This document shows, piece by piece, positions 10,111-21,410 of a stretch of 64,000 nt of DNA. Where the stretch lies: assembly GCA_032821775.1 (NCBI GenBank), contig JAVLRN010000010.1, positions 1,984,001 to 2,048,000 of the forward strand. The letters are read 5' to 3'. The translations under genes were made by a program, and so were the position numbers. The notes below the pieces were generated by a model. The model searched no databases, was not told the origin of the DNA, and saw only the letters and a list, made by a program, of their open reading frames with translations. Source of the stretch: Sanguinoderma infundibulare (taxonomy: Eukaryota > Basidiomycota > Agaricomycetes > Polyporales > Polyporaceae). Within the stretch, counting starts at the first letter, position 1. The number at the start of each line of letters is the position of its first letter.

Positions 10111-12051
10111 GTCGGCGCGAACGTCAACGATTATGGAGTAGGTTGAAGGTCCCGCAAGCTTGAACACGAGCGCCACAATGACTGCAGTCTGCGCGCTCGG
10201 TGTGGTCAACGTAACGGCTCTTGTATCGAGTCGATGGCTCCAATCAATACCTATGACGTCAGTCCACGTGTTTATTTTCGATTCTGTCTCTTCAAGTTTG
10301 TCTCCACCGGAACTATGAACGGGCCGCGACATCTGCACGTGGGCTTCGATGGCTAACAATTCACCGTCATGCTTCAGAGCATGCTGGACCTCTACAACAA
10401 TAGTGTGGTCGTCCTTGGAAAGTGTGAGCCAGTGGGTGGTCGGGTGGTCCGGGTCCGGTCCTCGGAGGACAGTCGTGTACCCTCGGGCGAGCAGCGCATC
10501 ACGAGTCTTCGTCTCCAGCACCAGGATGATCGTCGTGTGTGGCCGAGACCAGGCGGCCTCCGCCGTCCAGTCTGCGCGGTCGGGGTGGGAGATGTATACC
10601 GTCTTGGGCACTATTTCCGAATGACAGCGCTTGATGGTGGAAGGTGACAGGGGGAAGAGATCAGGCAAAGGTGAACCATGCTCTGGTGTAGGAGAGATCA
10701 TCACGTATCCAGGGTACAAGTGTTCAATACCAGAATTGGATGCAGCGATGTAGCAGATCCGACCGAGAAAATGACCAGGGCGATCCTTGTGTTCGCAATC
10801 GAGGATGGCTAGGTACCACTCGGATGCTCGACCCACGTGGTAATTTGTCGAATTCGGAGGAAGATAGGACGAGAGCCGAATCACGGCTACTTTTGTGCGG
10901 AGGCCATAAGGGGTAGACGTGTATTTGATGGCGGGAAGAAGGGAAGGTCGATGCTGATTAGAGATATAGGCATTCGAAGTCACTTGGGTGATGCTTCCAC
11001 AATCCTGGAAACTCGACGGCTGAGTGGCGAGCAAGGATTGGTCACCCGATTGATACACGTAGCATTGAATGCGCGGAGAATCCTGTTCCAATCCACCAAT
11101 CGGGAGTTCTTGGAGAATCTCGGCGCCTAGGTACGTATCCTGCCATGCGAAGATGCTCCGGTCAGGAATCCGCCGAACGATCTCCTCCTGCAATCGTCGG
11201 AAAGCACGATTGCCCTCGCCGTACAGCGTGGGCATGTTGATGTCGAAGATACCCAGCAGCGAGTACGCCTGATCTTCCTCCCTCGTCGTCTGTCGTCGTG
11301 CCGCCCACGAGAGCCGCTGAGCAACACTGAACTCGTCGAGCGGCCTCTCGTGCAAAAGAGCTTCGTGACTGATACCGGTGATCTCCTCGACGAGGCCCAC
11401 TAGGTCGCGCTTGGATCCAATCACCTGCCAGTCCCCGGAGAAAAAAACGACCTCGAAAGGTGCGATGAGCTCCTGGAGCGTCCACCCACGCGTGAACCAG
11501 CGGCTCTTGCGGAAGAGTGATTCTTCGGCCCGATGGTCACCTTCGGCTGGTACGTCGGCGAGGAATGCGTAGCACACCGTCGCACAGGCGTACCACTTGT
11601 ACATGGAGTTGATCGCCTCGGACAACTCGGAGCTGCTCGTCTTGTCGATGCAGCACGAGTCGATCCAGAGGTACTTGTACCCTTCCTTCCGCGCGAGCGC
11701 ACATGCATTGCGGACCTTCGGCGAGAGCCTCGGATCGTCCCAGATGGATGGAGTCTCAGGATGGTGCGGGAATGGGGTAGAATGTGTTAGGGATGGAGGT
11801 GCGTGTGCGTCGTCTATGGAAGAAACGGAAGAGGGTGCATCGGGTTGGTTGGGTGCCTCGGCGGATCCGGATAAAGGCGAAGCTGAGGAACGCAGCGGTC
11901 GACCATCCTCGTCGTAATACGACTTCTGGATTTCCTGGAGTTTCTGATACGTCTGCTCCTTCCCCTCCCAAGTGTGTGATAGGATTGCGTATGAGGTCCT
12001 GAGGGGATCTATCTCCTCGAACAGTCCGGTGTGGACATTGATCACCCGCAT
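9730..12051 (-). CDS. HET-domain protein 2, 773 aa, single exon
   Basis: An uninterrupted reading frame starts at the ATG complementary to 12049-12051 (MRVINVHTGLFEE). The HET boxes are YAILSHTW, YLWIDSCCIDKTSSSELSEA and SRWFTRGWTLQELIAPFEVV, followed by AYSLLGIFDINMPTLYGEG. Box 1 and box 2 are separated by a short low-complexity linker (about 60 residues). The region after the HET domain aligns throughout with HET protein 1, including KTVYISHPDRAD and one copy of the shared C-terminal module (about 10545-10110). The tail is acidic and repetitive. Its role is inferred from the family: non-self recognition or programmed cell death. It lacks the intron found in the other two HET genes. Confidence 0.93.
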   Translation of the reverse strand: MRVINVHTGLFEEIDPLRTSYAILSHTWEGKEQTYQKLQEIQKSYYDEDGRPLRSSASPLSGSAEAPNQPDAPSSVSSIDDAHAPPSLTHSTPFPHHPETPSIWDDPRLSPKVRNACALARKEGYKYLWIDSCCIDKTSSSELSEAINSMYKWYACATVCYAFLADVPAEGDHRAEESLFRKSRWFTRGWTLQELIAPFEVVFFSGDWQVIGSKRDLVGLVEEITGISHEALLHERPLDEFSVAQRLSWAARRQTTREEDQAYSLLGIFDINMPTLYGEGNRAFRRLQEEIVRRIPDRSIFAWQDTYLGAEILQELPIGGLEQDSPRIQCYVYQSGDQSLLATQPSSFQDCGSITQVTSNAYISNQHRPSLLPAIKYTSTPYGLRTKVAVIRLSSYLPPNSTNYHVGRASEWYLAILDCEHKDRPGHFLGRICYIAASNSGIEHLYPGYVMISPTPEHGSPLPDLFPLSPSTIKRCHSEIVPKTVYISHPDRADWTAEAAWSRPHTTIILVLETKTRDALLARGYTTVLRGPDPDHPTTHWLTLSKDDHTIVVEVQHALKHDGELLAIEAHVQMSRPVHSSGGDKLEETESKINTWTDVIGIDWSHRLDTRAVTLTTPSAQTAVIVALVFKLAGPSTYSIIVDVRADDTTAAATPPAVETPQGGERNDSGGNSDGRVVEDENRVGGLERTGDGDARLGTVEPLGPVGESDEPQGEHANDEVPGTSASADADTDTGSLCQGGDGNNPEALAAPLAVKKLQGGERNDLGGRPTNG

Positions 12052-14743
12052 CGCTGTTCCGCCCCCGAGCCTGCCTAACGCATAGTAAACGGGTCAATTT
12101 CGAAGTCGGATTTGCGCTGAAAACAAGTCGGGCTTACCCTGGTCGCTGGCTTATGTGCGGACCGTCGATCTGTTGCAATGAGAGATGGGAGAGGTTGAAG
12201 GCGACGCCGACGGCCTGATGAAGCGTAAAGTCAACTCCATTGTCCTCACTAGGATGCAGTAGTGGAAGACTCACGGTAGGGGATGGGAGAGCGGCTGAGG
12301 ATGCTCTCGCAACGTGCACCGCCGTCTTGTATCCTGCCCGGCGACGGGGCATGTGGTCCGACCGTCCTGGAAGCGGTGGTGTTCGGATCTCGAAAGATGT
12401 TGATGACGTTTGACACAAGTTCCATGCATCACACAGCGGGCACACCCAACGTTCTTCTGAGAATGGGGACTAAATGGGTAAGCCGAACAACATACATGGG
12501 CGTTGGACGCGGCTCCTGTTGCGAAACGCGCATAGGAAGCCAGATATGGCACACGGATAATACCGGGCCCTTATCAGCTCACGATAGACACGACCACGGG
12601 ACTTTGCTCAGACAGCATAAAATGCGACGCTGCTCTCGTCGTACACCGCCGGAAATGCGATGAAAAGTATGCTCATCTTCCAGAACATCTACTAGCTTCT
12701 GTATATTTCCTAATACAGTCAGCTTTAGTTCGGAGCCCTGGATGATGACGAAGGGGCCTCCGCGCACTCTACAGACACATCGAGAGTCCATTTCGACATC
12801 CGCCAGCCCGGGACCGAACTTCTGCAATAACCGGAGCGCTACCACATACACCCCGACTGCAGTCAGCCACAGCCGTCGTTCCACCCACGTCGACCCACCA
12901 CAACAACAGGCATTGACAGAACTCTATCACCTCGAGGTAGGCGTAAATGCTGATCGGGCTAAATTGCTTACACACACGGCCGCCCAGGAGCATCTTGGCA
13001 ACCATGTTTCCAACTTCATGCATGATCAACAAGATGCAGAGCGTTCCCCGCGACATGGAGCTGCCCCTTGGGTACGACATGGCGCAGATACAGACGCGGA
13101 CGCGGACGTCGTAGCTTAATCGAAGCGACGCCATCTCCACCGTCCGGGTCTCGAGGGATATGGGCTTGCGTGTCTCCCGTCAGGATTCCCAGGTATATGC
13201 GGAGATGCAATCACCTGCAGCATGATGGGCGTCGGCAAATATGGACAGAACGAGAGCACTGGGCTCGGGACGAACCTGGGGATTTCTTATCTTGATTGGA
13301 CGTGCAGGTCCAGTGCACGAAGCAGGGGACTTCGTGATGACGCAGCCCAACCGATCGCAAGACGCCCTTTTGTTCAGCACCCTTGACCGGATACAGCGAG
13401 AGAGCTTGGCTCAGCCACGGCGGAGAGGGACGTCGTGGGACGAAGCCATGCTGATGCGGAGTCTAGGCGAAGTCCTCCCTAGCACTAGCTGACCATTCGT
13501 GAGAAGTCTACGAAAACCATACAAAGATTAGCTACCACGCCTTCGACCACGATGACTATACATGACTAACCGTGCAGAGACGAGGAAGAGGTCATGGAAA
13601 CGTTCCACCGGGTGCGCAGCACCTAACGCCGGATCGTCTTCAAGATCATACTCAGGAAGAGCACAGATGCGTACACACCTTCGCCGGATGACATGACCAA
13701 CACTAAACACGGATCGACTCGACTCCTAGATCCGTCGACGACGACAGCATCCGTGACGCTGACCTCGTCAAGCGACAGCCATGGGCCGGCGAAGGAGGAC
13801 CGCATAAGGGCACCATGACATATCACTCGTAGCTCATGTACTCGAGCCAATCGTCCAGTCGACGGGCGACAGGTCGACCGGCTTCTGAGAGGAGTTCCTC
13901 TGGTGCGCGAGCGCACCGCAGGCTGGTTTCCGACACCACTGTAGGATCCATGATGGAGGATATGGGTGGGTGTGATACAGTCTTCATACTGTACGAGAAC
14001 GGTGGGGAAACAATGAACATAAGGAACATTTCACGGCGACGTACATACCTGACCCCACAGCGCTTTCGGGGATTTATCGTAGCTATCACCTATCGGCGGA
14101 CCGTCTGCAATGCTTCGTCCATGACTACCAAACTCGCGTTGCCGGCCCCATCGCAGTGTGTTGGAGGGCTTCCGTCAAGGTGGGGACCAGCCAAGGGAGG
14201 TCGTTCGAGAGGAGTCGTAGTGGCGGAGAAGACCCCTCGTCCGTTCTTCTCGGACGGTCGTCACTACCCGAAGACACACGGGCGCTTCCAGACCGCTGGA
14301 TCTCTCGTCTCTTCCTGGGTCATGTACGCCTATAAGCTAGTCTCCTATGCTCATGCTGGCGACGGATCTTTGTCTCCCTAGTCTATCTCCTCCTTCTGGC
14401 AAGGGAGAGGTGATAGAAGTGAAATCCTGGTCCTTGCTGGGTACCGTCACCGGTCGCACAGTGCACCGGCCAAGTTCGTTGCCCTCTCTATCCCAGCGAA
14501 GTGCAAAGGCTTCGAAGCCTTGAAGCCTCAAGTCTCTCGACTTGGCGCACGCCGCGGCAAGAATCTGCGTGACCTGCAACCAGTCCGGGGACATGCTACG
14601 CTAGTCGACTTCGCACTATAGATGCAGCCTTCCGGCTCACGGATTACTTGGACAAATCCAGCCATGATCGTCTTGTGAATCAGAGCCATGCTCACACTAA
14701 GCCAAGTCTCACATCAAACTATCTGAACGTTCTCTCACTGACA
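12052..14743. other. Long region without a defensible gene; possible membrane-protein relic on the minus strand
   Basis: No reading frame here could be assembled into a convincing gene. On the minus strand, short hydrophobic pieces (about 12580-13140, for example GTLCILLIMHEVGNMV) and a start-like MDPTVVSE (about 13949) faintly resemble basidiomycete DUF6533-type multi-pass membrane proteins, but they are out of frame with each other and interrupted. A minus-strand frame at 14337-14594 (85 codons) has no recognisable homology. I treat the stretch as intergenic with a possible decayed membrane-protein gene. Confidence 0.25.
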
Positions 14744-15562
14744 CTAGGATACCTGCCTCTGCAGGACCGTAGCGTATGATGCCCGAGGGCCCGCTTCCTC
14801 AACGGATTCCCAGATCTCATCCTCGCCCCCAAGCTGAGCATCCCCGTCCCACTCCCACTCCTCGTCCTCGTCCTCCAGCACGATCACTCGACGGACCGTC
14901 TCGACGAGCTCGTACTCTCTCGCCGCACCTAGCGCAACCGAATTAGCACCCTTCCCCCGACCCCAGCCGCACATCCCAATCAAAACAGAACAAAACACGT
15001 ACCCCGCACCTTCATCGGCTTCGCGATATCCAGAATCGCCACCTCCGCCCGTTCTGGACCGTACCTCCCGTCCCCGTCACCGTTCCCAGCACACTGCAGC
15101 CCCCCTTCTCCTTCCCGCGCATCCTCCTCGTCCCCATCCCCGCGCCCCTCGTCGCCCCACCCGCTCTCCGCCTCCGCGTCCCCCTCCAACCCCACGCCGC
15201 ACACATACCGCCGCGTCATCCACGTCCTCCCGTCGTCCCTCCCCGCGTTCCGGCGCCTCGGGCTGTGCTGCCGGTATGACCTGCTCGCCCGCTTCCACGG
15301 CTTCGCCTCGATCACGTTCCGGTCGTGATCCTGCCCGCCGGACGCCGTCAGCCTCGGACCATCACGACAACACGACAACACCGCACGGCGACACCATGAC
15401 ACGACACGGAAGAGGGAAATATATGCAGGGGCGGCGACTTACGACAGGGACCTTGCGGTTCAGCTGGCCGACGGTGGCGAGGACGACCTTGCCCGCCGTG
15501 CGGGAATCGCGAGAGATCGGGCGCACGATGACCTTGGGGGCGCGGTTGTAAGCGGAAGGCAT
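14744..15562 (-). CDS. Unidentified acidic protein, three exons, 210 aa
   Basis: Exons 15562-15443, 15330-15003 and 14928-14744 sum to 633 nt in frame; the introns are 112 and 74 bp with GT-AG ends. The N-terminus is basic and strand-like (MPSAYNRAPKVIVRPISR, then VVLATVGQLNRKVPV), the middle is rich in Gly, Asp and Glu (low complexity), and the C-terminal third is very acidic (VLEDEDEEWEWDGD). No membrane segment, signal peptide or catalytic motif is visible. I do not recognise the family. The splice phases, ATG context and an upstream TATA box support a real gene. The next gene in the same direction starts about 2.6 kb further upstream. Confidence 0.65.
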
Positions 15563-15714
15563 GGCTGTTTACGGCGAGCAGGCGAGGAGGACGAGGACGA
15601 GGATGAGGACAAGACGCGAAGGGATGACGAGGCTGCGGTAGAGGTGTGGATGCGGGTCGAAGGAGCTGGAGCTGGTGAGTGACTCTGGCTTGATTGTACC
15701 CGCTCGGTCCCGTC

Positions 15715-15727
15715 CTTTATATACGCC
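15715..15727 (-). promoter_or_regulatory. TATA box of the unidentified 210-aa gene
   Basis: On the minus strand the sequence reads GGCGTATATAAAG, a near-consensus TATA element about 155 bp upstream of the ATG at 15562. The spacing is reasonable for a fungal core promoter. Confidence 0.6.
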
Positions 15728-16382
15728 CGAATCCGTTCGCGATATGCCGCAGTCCCCGCAAACGAATACTAAACGTTCAATGGCGTGGCGTGGCGTGCCG
15801 CGGCGGGTTTCCCGGGTGTCTGTGAAGGTGATTCGCGGCGAGCGGGTACGGGTCGGCTGAGACGGCGGTCGACATCGAACCGCGTCGCTTTTGCACCTGA
15901 AACATCGGTGCATGGTCACTAGTTCACTCCCTGTCGGCCTGGGGTTACTCGTTAGTCGGTCCCGACATCATGCATCATGTCCGGTTATCCTCAAGCTTCG
16001 CAAAGATAGCCATTCGAATACAATACACTAGATTCTCCATCCCCCCGACACTGCAGAGGGCGGTGAGGTGCAGATCGACGCTTATTAGATACAGGTGATG
16101 GTGCCGATGGAGTAATGGCTGCGTACACGTAGATGGCTTGAGCATCACAGCTACGGTTCGTAAACAAGGCGTGCGTAATAAACAACAGCGTGAGGTTGAG
16201 GCAAAAACAGAAAAGCGACAGTGTTCCGATCGTGCAGGGTTCGTGCAGGGTTCGTGAACGCGAAAACAGTATCAAGAGGAAGGGATGTGCCGACGAAAGA
16301 GAAAGAGCGTGGTACACGTAGACCACATACAACGTCAGTCTCCCTGAGAATGTGAGCCTAACATACGGCAGAGGTTCATAAT
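15728..16382. other. Intergenic, no gene seen
   Basis: This stretch holds the upstream region of the 210-aa gene and the 3' region of the tail-anchored gene. Minus-strand frames of up to 113 codons lack domain or splice support. Confidence 0.4.
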
Positions 16383-18182
16383 TTAGAAACGCGTCGCGAC
16401 GACGAGCCCGATGCCCATCCCCGCGCAGAACGCGCTGACGAGCGCGAGCCCCAGACCAAACGTGTACCCGACGCCGCGGTTTACTCGGTTCTCGCCACGC
16501 TTCTCCTTGGCAGCACGCGGGGAGGACGGTCTCCGCCTGGGCACATCCTCACCGGACTTCCACCCGAGCGAACGCGCGACGCGCGTCCGCAGCGCACCCA
16601 GCAGCGAGAACGAGAACACGACGAGCGACGGCAGATGGAGCGGGTCCAAGGCCGCGTTGCACGAAGAGGGGAGAAGGCCCCGGCTGTCTGAATCGGCACT
16701 TGCAGCTGTGGCCGAGAACGAAGACGACCGCTGCTGGCCGGTCAATCGCGTGGACCGCGGGCTCAGGCGGCGCGGAGGCTCAGAGCGCCGCCGTCGCCGC
16801 AGGTGGAGCGCGACCTCTTGTGAGAGCGAGTCGTTCAGCTCCCATTGCGCCTCCCACGCCTGCTTGTCAAACCATCCCTCATTCGACTTCAGTTTTGAGT
16901 TACGCTCTGGGTTGACATCGCTGCCCGCGTCAGACACGCCACTGCGCCGATGCGGCATGGGCGGTCTCTGGTGGATGGACGTCTCGGCACTCCAGTGCAC
17001 GCGCTCGACGGCGCGCTCAACCTCGCGCCAGCGGAGGAAGCGAGCAGCAGCTTCGGAGCGGAGGGTTGCGAGAGTGGTCGGGGTGCGGAACAACCCTGCG
17101 CGAAGGGCGGCGATGGAGGACGGACGAAAGGCCGAGAGATGCGATGATGAGGCTCTGCGCGCCCGTTCGTGTGGGGAAGAGGCTATGTAGAACGGGGATG
17201 ATGGGGGGAGAAGGACGATGGGAATGTGCGTGCTGAGGGATTCTATGATGGATTTCTCGACCGGTGAAAGTGCAGCTGGAGGGTACGCGTCAATGACGCA
17301 TTGCTGCGGACAGGAGTGGGACTTACAAGGCGCAGCGAGCATGACCAGAGCAGTGTACAGCGGGGAACAAGACGACGAGAGTAGGTGGGCGAGTGTGCCG
17401 CTAGGTGGGTGATCGTGGTTCAATATGTTGAGTACTTCTCGGAACGGATAGTGGATCACTGGGAGGACGCGTTCCACAATGCTCTGCGCCTAAACTGAGT
17501 CAACACCTGGAGCGCGAGACGAGGCCGGACAACGTACCTCTGAATTGCTATCGTACGGCGGAAGTTCGACAATCTCGACATTGCGCGCAGGCTCAATTCG
17601 CTCGAGGCCGTGCCTGTCCCTGTGCTCGACCCAATCGGTGGAGACGTGCAAGACGGCCTTCCGCTTTCCGCGCGCACTAACGCTCTCATAATGGACCTCC
17701 TCCCAAAGGCCGACCTCGACAACATCCTCGTTATCATCGACAAGTTGCGAAGCGACGGCACTCATGTCCAAGCCTCTGGGTCCGAGCAGCAAGAGCCGGA
17801 CATCGCCCAGGGTCTGGCCGTAAGCGGTGGAATGTCGAGAAGGAGAAGGGAGCATGAGGGAAGGGATGACAAGACCGCTGGTCGAGTCGCCGAGCTCGTC
17901 TTCAGGTTCTGAATGGTGGTCTGGATGAGGCGGCGAGGTCGGTCCAGAGGAGAAGAGGAAGGAGGAGCCAACTGAAGGGAAGGACGAGACGGAGTCGCCA
18001 GAGGGGCTGCCAGGCTCTGACTGGAACGCGCTGTGGGGGCTAGAGGGCCGGAGGGGAAAATGGGCGTGGCGATGGTCGTCCGGCGTGTATGCGGGCTCGG
18101 GGTGGAGGGAGACGTCGAGATGGCTGAGCCCGCGGAGGGTGGACACGCTGGTGCTCGATTCGTGTTCGTGGAGGGAGTCCAT
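16383..18182 (-). CDS. Unidentified protein with a C-terminal membrane anchor, 583 aa
   Basis: Exons 18182-17538 and 17489-16383 are joined by a 48-bp intron in phase 0 and give 583 residues starting MDSLHEHESSTSVSTLRG. The first 120 residues are Ser/Pro-rich and probably disordered. A folded part then begins with DVRLLLLGPRG, and hydrophobic strands such as TALVMLAAP and IPIVLLPPS follow; the pattern recalls an alpha/beta nucleotide-binding fold, but no Walker motif is clear. The last 25 residues (GLGLALVSAFCAGMGIGLVV, then ATRF) form one strong transmembrane helix with a very short tail, as in tail-anchored proteins inserted after translation. Topology would place most of the protein in the cytosol. 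Family and target membrane are unknown. It diverges from PIF1 over a shared upstream region. Confidence 0.75.
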
Positions 18183-18840
18183 GGTGAGCAATGTTCTGCA
18201 AACGTAAGGTGAGCGGCTGTGTGTGTTTCGATGGGAGGACTGATTGGGGCCAGCGATTGCGCTGGTATGAGGTGCAGCCTCGCAGTCGCGCGTAGACTCG
18301 CGCTTGACAGTCGAGAGAGTACTCTGGGAGACAGGACACCCCAATGCTCGCGAATGCTTGTTCGTTGTCTGCGCTACGTTCACAAGACGCCGCATACGAC
18401 AGCAACACAAGAGTCATCGGGAATGGAGCTGCTCACCTGCCAGTGTGTCCGCGGGGCAATATGGGTCGGATTCGACGAGATGCTCACGAATACGTCTCCG
18501 AGCGACGTCCTCGACGGTGTCGTACGACGTGCGGTGGATGCGGTTAGACTGGGCTGGGATGGTGGTGGTGAGGAGAGGAAAGTGTGAGGGAGAGGGCGTG
18601 CAGATCGCTCGATTGGGATAGGAGCGACGCTCGCCCGACAGAGCACGCCACTGATGCCATTCCATCTTATCAGATAAGATTTAACCGACTCGCACAGCAC
18701 GTGACAAGACGCGACAGGCACAAGCGCGCGAACGCGACTCGTTTGTTGGTGGCTTGATCCTCGTCTTGTACCCCAACGACGTCCTCCCCCCTCTCTTCTC
18801 ACGCGCGGGGCTGGCTCACCACTAGGAACAGAGGGGAGAG
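18183..18840. promoter_or_regulatory. Shared upstream region of two divergent genes
   Basis: These 658 bp separate the start codons of the tail-anchored gene (minus) and PIF1 (plus). They must hold both promoters. No convincing TATA element or known operator is evident. Confidence 0.5.
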
Positions 18841-21057
18841 ATGGCAAGGAGCGCCGTCCTCAGCACCACAACCGCGAACACAAAGAAGCGCAAGTCCACC
18901 GGTGGGCTCGACGCGTCGGGCAAACAAGATGATTCAAGCAACAAACGCCGCAAGACCCTCGACGCCTTCTTCGCTCCCCAGGTGACCATGAACTCCCCGA
19001 GGAAGGACGGAAATGGTTCCGTAGAAGTCGCCGCACTCAACGCCGAACAGCGACGTGTCCTCCAGATGGTCGTAGATGAGGGCAAGAACGTTTTCTTCAC
19101 CGGCGCAGCGGGTACGTTCACCACGTCCTCTCTTCCGAGGCGGCGCTGTTTCATGGTTTGCGAGAAGGCTCTGGGAAATCGCTGCTATTGCGTGCCATTA
19201 TTTCCGCGTTCAAGAAGAAGTACTCGAAGAACCAAGCCGTAATCTCCGTCACCGCAAGCACCGGAATGGCCGCGTCCAACATCGGAGGTGAGTGTCAGTC
19301 TTCGCCAGATGCGCTGTGTTATCTGAGCTCTATGGAAGGCATGACAATACATTCCTGGGGTGCTATAACACCCGGCATGCACAACATTGACCGACAGATT
19401 AGCTGCATCAAGACCTGCAAGCCCGCTTTCAAGAGATGGAAAGATACCAAAGTCCTCATCATCGACGAAAGTTAGTCCAATTCGTCGTTTTCGTGCCGGA
19501 TGCGCCTTTTCTCAGCTGTGAGATAGTATCAATGGTTGACGGAGGGCTGTTTGATACTCTTGCCAAACTTGCCGACCAACTGCGTAGTAACAAGAAGACG
19601 GACAGACCGTTCGGCGGCATCCAGGTGTGAAACGGCTCCGCATATATGCTGCGATTCTGTTCGGCTAAGCCATGCTTCCATAGCTGGTTGTCACAGGTGA
19701 CTTCTTCCAGCTGCCTCCAGTCACCAAGCCCGGCACAGAGCCCTTCTTCGCGTTCGAGAGCGAGTCATGGAAGAAGTGCATCGACCACACCGTCACTCTA
19801 ACTCAAGTGTACCGGCAGAAAGATACCCGTAAGGCCACCTGCCCGCTCATACCTTGTCTGCATGTCCCAGCTCACCTGGTCATATAGAATTCGTGGAATC
19901 GCTCAACGAGCTCCGTCGGGGCAACATCTCCACTTCGGCACAACGGACCTTCACATCCCTCTCGCGCCCGCTCCCACCTCTCCCGTCTGGTATCTTACCG
20001 ACCGAGCTCTACCCACTACGAGCGCAGGTGGAGCGCGCCAACACTGCTCGGCTTGCAGCCCTTCCTGGGTCTGTCCACGCGTTCGTTGCCCGCGACACCG
20101 GCACGCACCAGAAGGTGCTTGAGCAGATGGTCGTGCCCGCCCGACTTGCATTAAAGGTCAACGCGCAAGTCATGCTAGTGAAGAACGTAGACGATAAGCT
20201 CGTCAACGGTAGCGTTGGACGTGTGCTCGGGTTTCACACCATCGCGGCGTGCGCAGCGAGCGCCGGGACCCCATCGTCGTTCCAGGAGAGGGACCTGAAG
20301 CCCTTCAGTGGGCTTGGATCTTCCGCCTCGAAGCTGAAGTCTGGCTCCACATCTGGGTCTAGCTCCGCATCTGGGTCAAGCTCGCAGGAGTCCACTGCGA
20401 GTAGCTCGTCGTCGAAGGCCAACGGCGCGGTGCGCAACGTGCAGCTCGGCACCGACGGGCGGACTCCAATCGCGCTCTGCGGGAAGACTCTCGCAGACAA
20501 GGAGAACGCTAGGGCCGACCAGGCAGATATCAAGCCTGCGTCGGCGAAGGGCAAGGCGAAGGACGAGGAGCTTTACCCCCTCGTCGAGTTCCGCACCCAA
20601 CAGGGCACGGAGGTTGTGCTCGTCGTCCGCGACGAGTTCCGCGTCGAGGATAACGAGGGGAAGATCCTCGCGCGGCGTGTGCAGGTGGGTTGCGTCTCAC
20701 TCCGGTTTGTCGAAACTCGAGAGCCGTCGGCTGATGCGGATTGGCTTTGGGGGACGCAGGTGCCGCTCGTGCTGGCATGGGCGATGTCGATCCACAAGAG
20801 CCAGGGGCAGACGATCGAGCACGTCAAGATCGACCTCCGGAGCGTGTTCGAGAAGGGCCAGAGCTACGTCGCGCTCTCGCGCGCGGCGTCGCTGGACGGG
20901 CTGCAGGTGCTGGGCTTTGACCCGAAGAAGGTGCGTGTTGCGAACGGGCTTTCGAATTTTCTCCGGGGCGTTGACAAGGGGAACGCAGGTCAAGGCCCAC
21001 CCGAAGGTCATCGAGTGGAGTTCGAGTTTAGAGGTCGCTGCCCCCGCGGATGCTTAA
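18841..21057 (+). CDS. PIF1: PIF1-family 5'-3' DNA helicase, 625 aa
   Basis: Seven exons (18841-19111, 19168-19287, 19339-19470, 19527-19624, 19684-19828, 19888-20930, 20989-21057) sum to 1878 nt in frame, with introns of 51-59 bp. Superfamily 1B helicase motifs in order: Walker A GAAGSGKS (split by intron 1), Walker B DEISMVDG (split by intron 3), motif [33 protein letters not shown], and the C-terminal [13 protein letters not shown] with [19 protein letters not shown]1 helicases unwind G-quadruplexes and RNA-DNA hybrids and act in telomere and mitochondrial DNA maintenance. The N-terminus is basic with KKRK and NKRRK clusters (nuclear signals), followed by KTLDAFF, which resembles a PCNA-interacting peptide. 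A Ser-rich insert of about 80 residues (near 20320-20560) lies between helicase motifs. The gene looks intact. Confidence 0.95.
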
Positions 21058-21410
21058 TTTGTTGCGATGGACTACTTCGTATGAATAACGATACTGAGCG
21101 AAACTTCAACTATGTCCCAGTAATGCGTACTGTATACCAATGCACTAGTTGAAATGACCGGCCACCGTACATGTAATCTCGCCGTGTCTCTTGTGGGCGA
21201 AGCTGAACCTCCCGCCGGGCGTGCGCGCGCTTGTGTGCGACCTGGGCGTTTGCCAGACTATCCGACCTTGTCCTGCACTACGACGACCGTCCGTCCGACT
21301 CCCTGCAATCCGCTTACTCTCAAAGTCGCTTCTAACTGTGAATCTCGGTTGCGTCATACGCCTCGGAAACTCGTCACTACCTTATCTCAAAATCACCAGT
21401 AACCGGCAGG
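21058..21410. other. Intergenic, PIF1 to NOSIP
   Basis: These 353 bp hold the PIF1 3' untranslated region and the NOSIP promoter. No gene or clear element was seen. Confidence 0.45.

Noticed and set aside
9373..10146. Plus-strand frame of 257 codons opposite HET 2
   Set aside because: It is an antisense shadow of a strong HET coding region and its tail repeat.
12950..14090. Functional DUF6533-type membrane protein gene
   Set aside because: The hydrophobic pieces are in different frames with stops and no consistent splice sites; described only as a possible relic.
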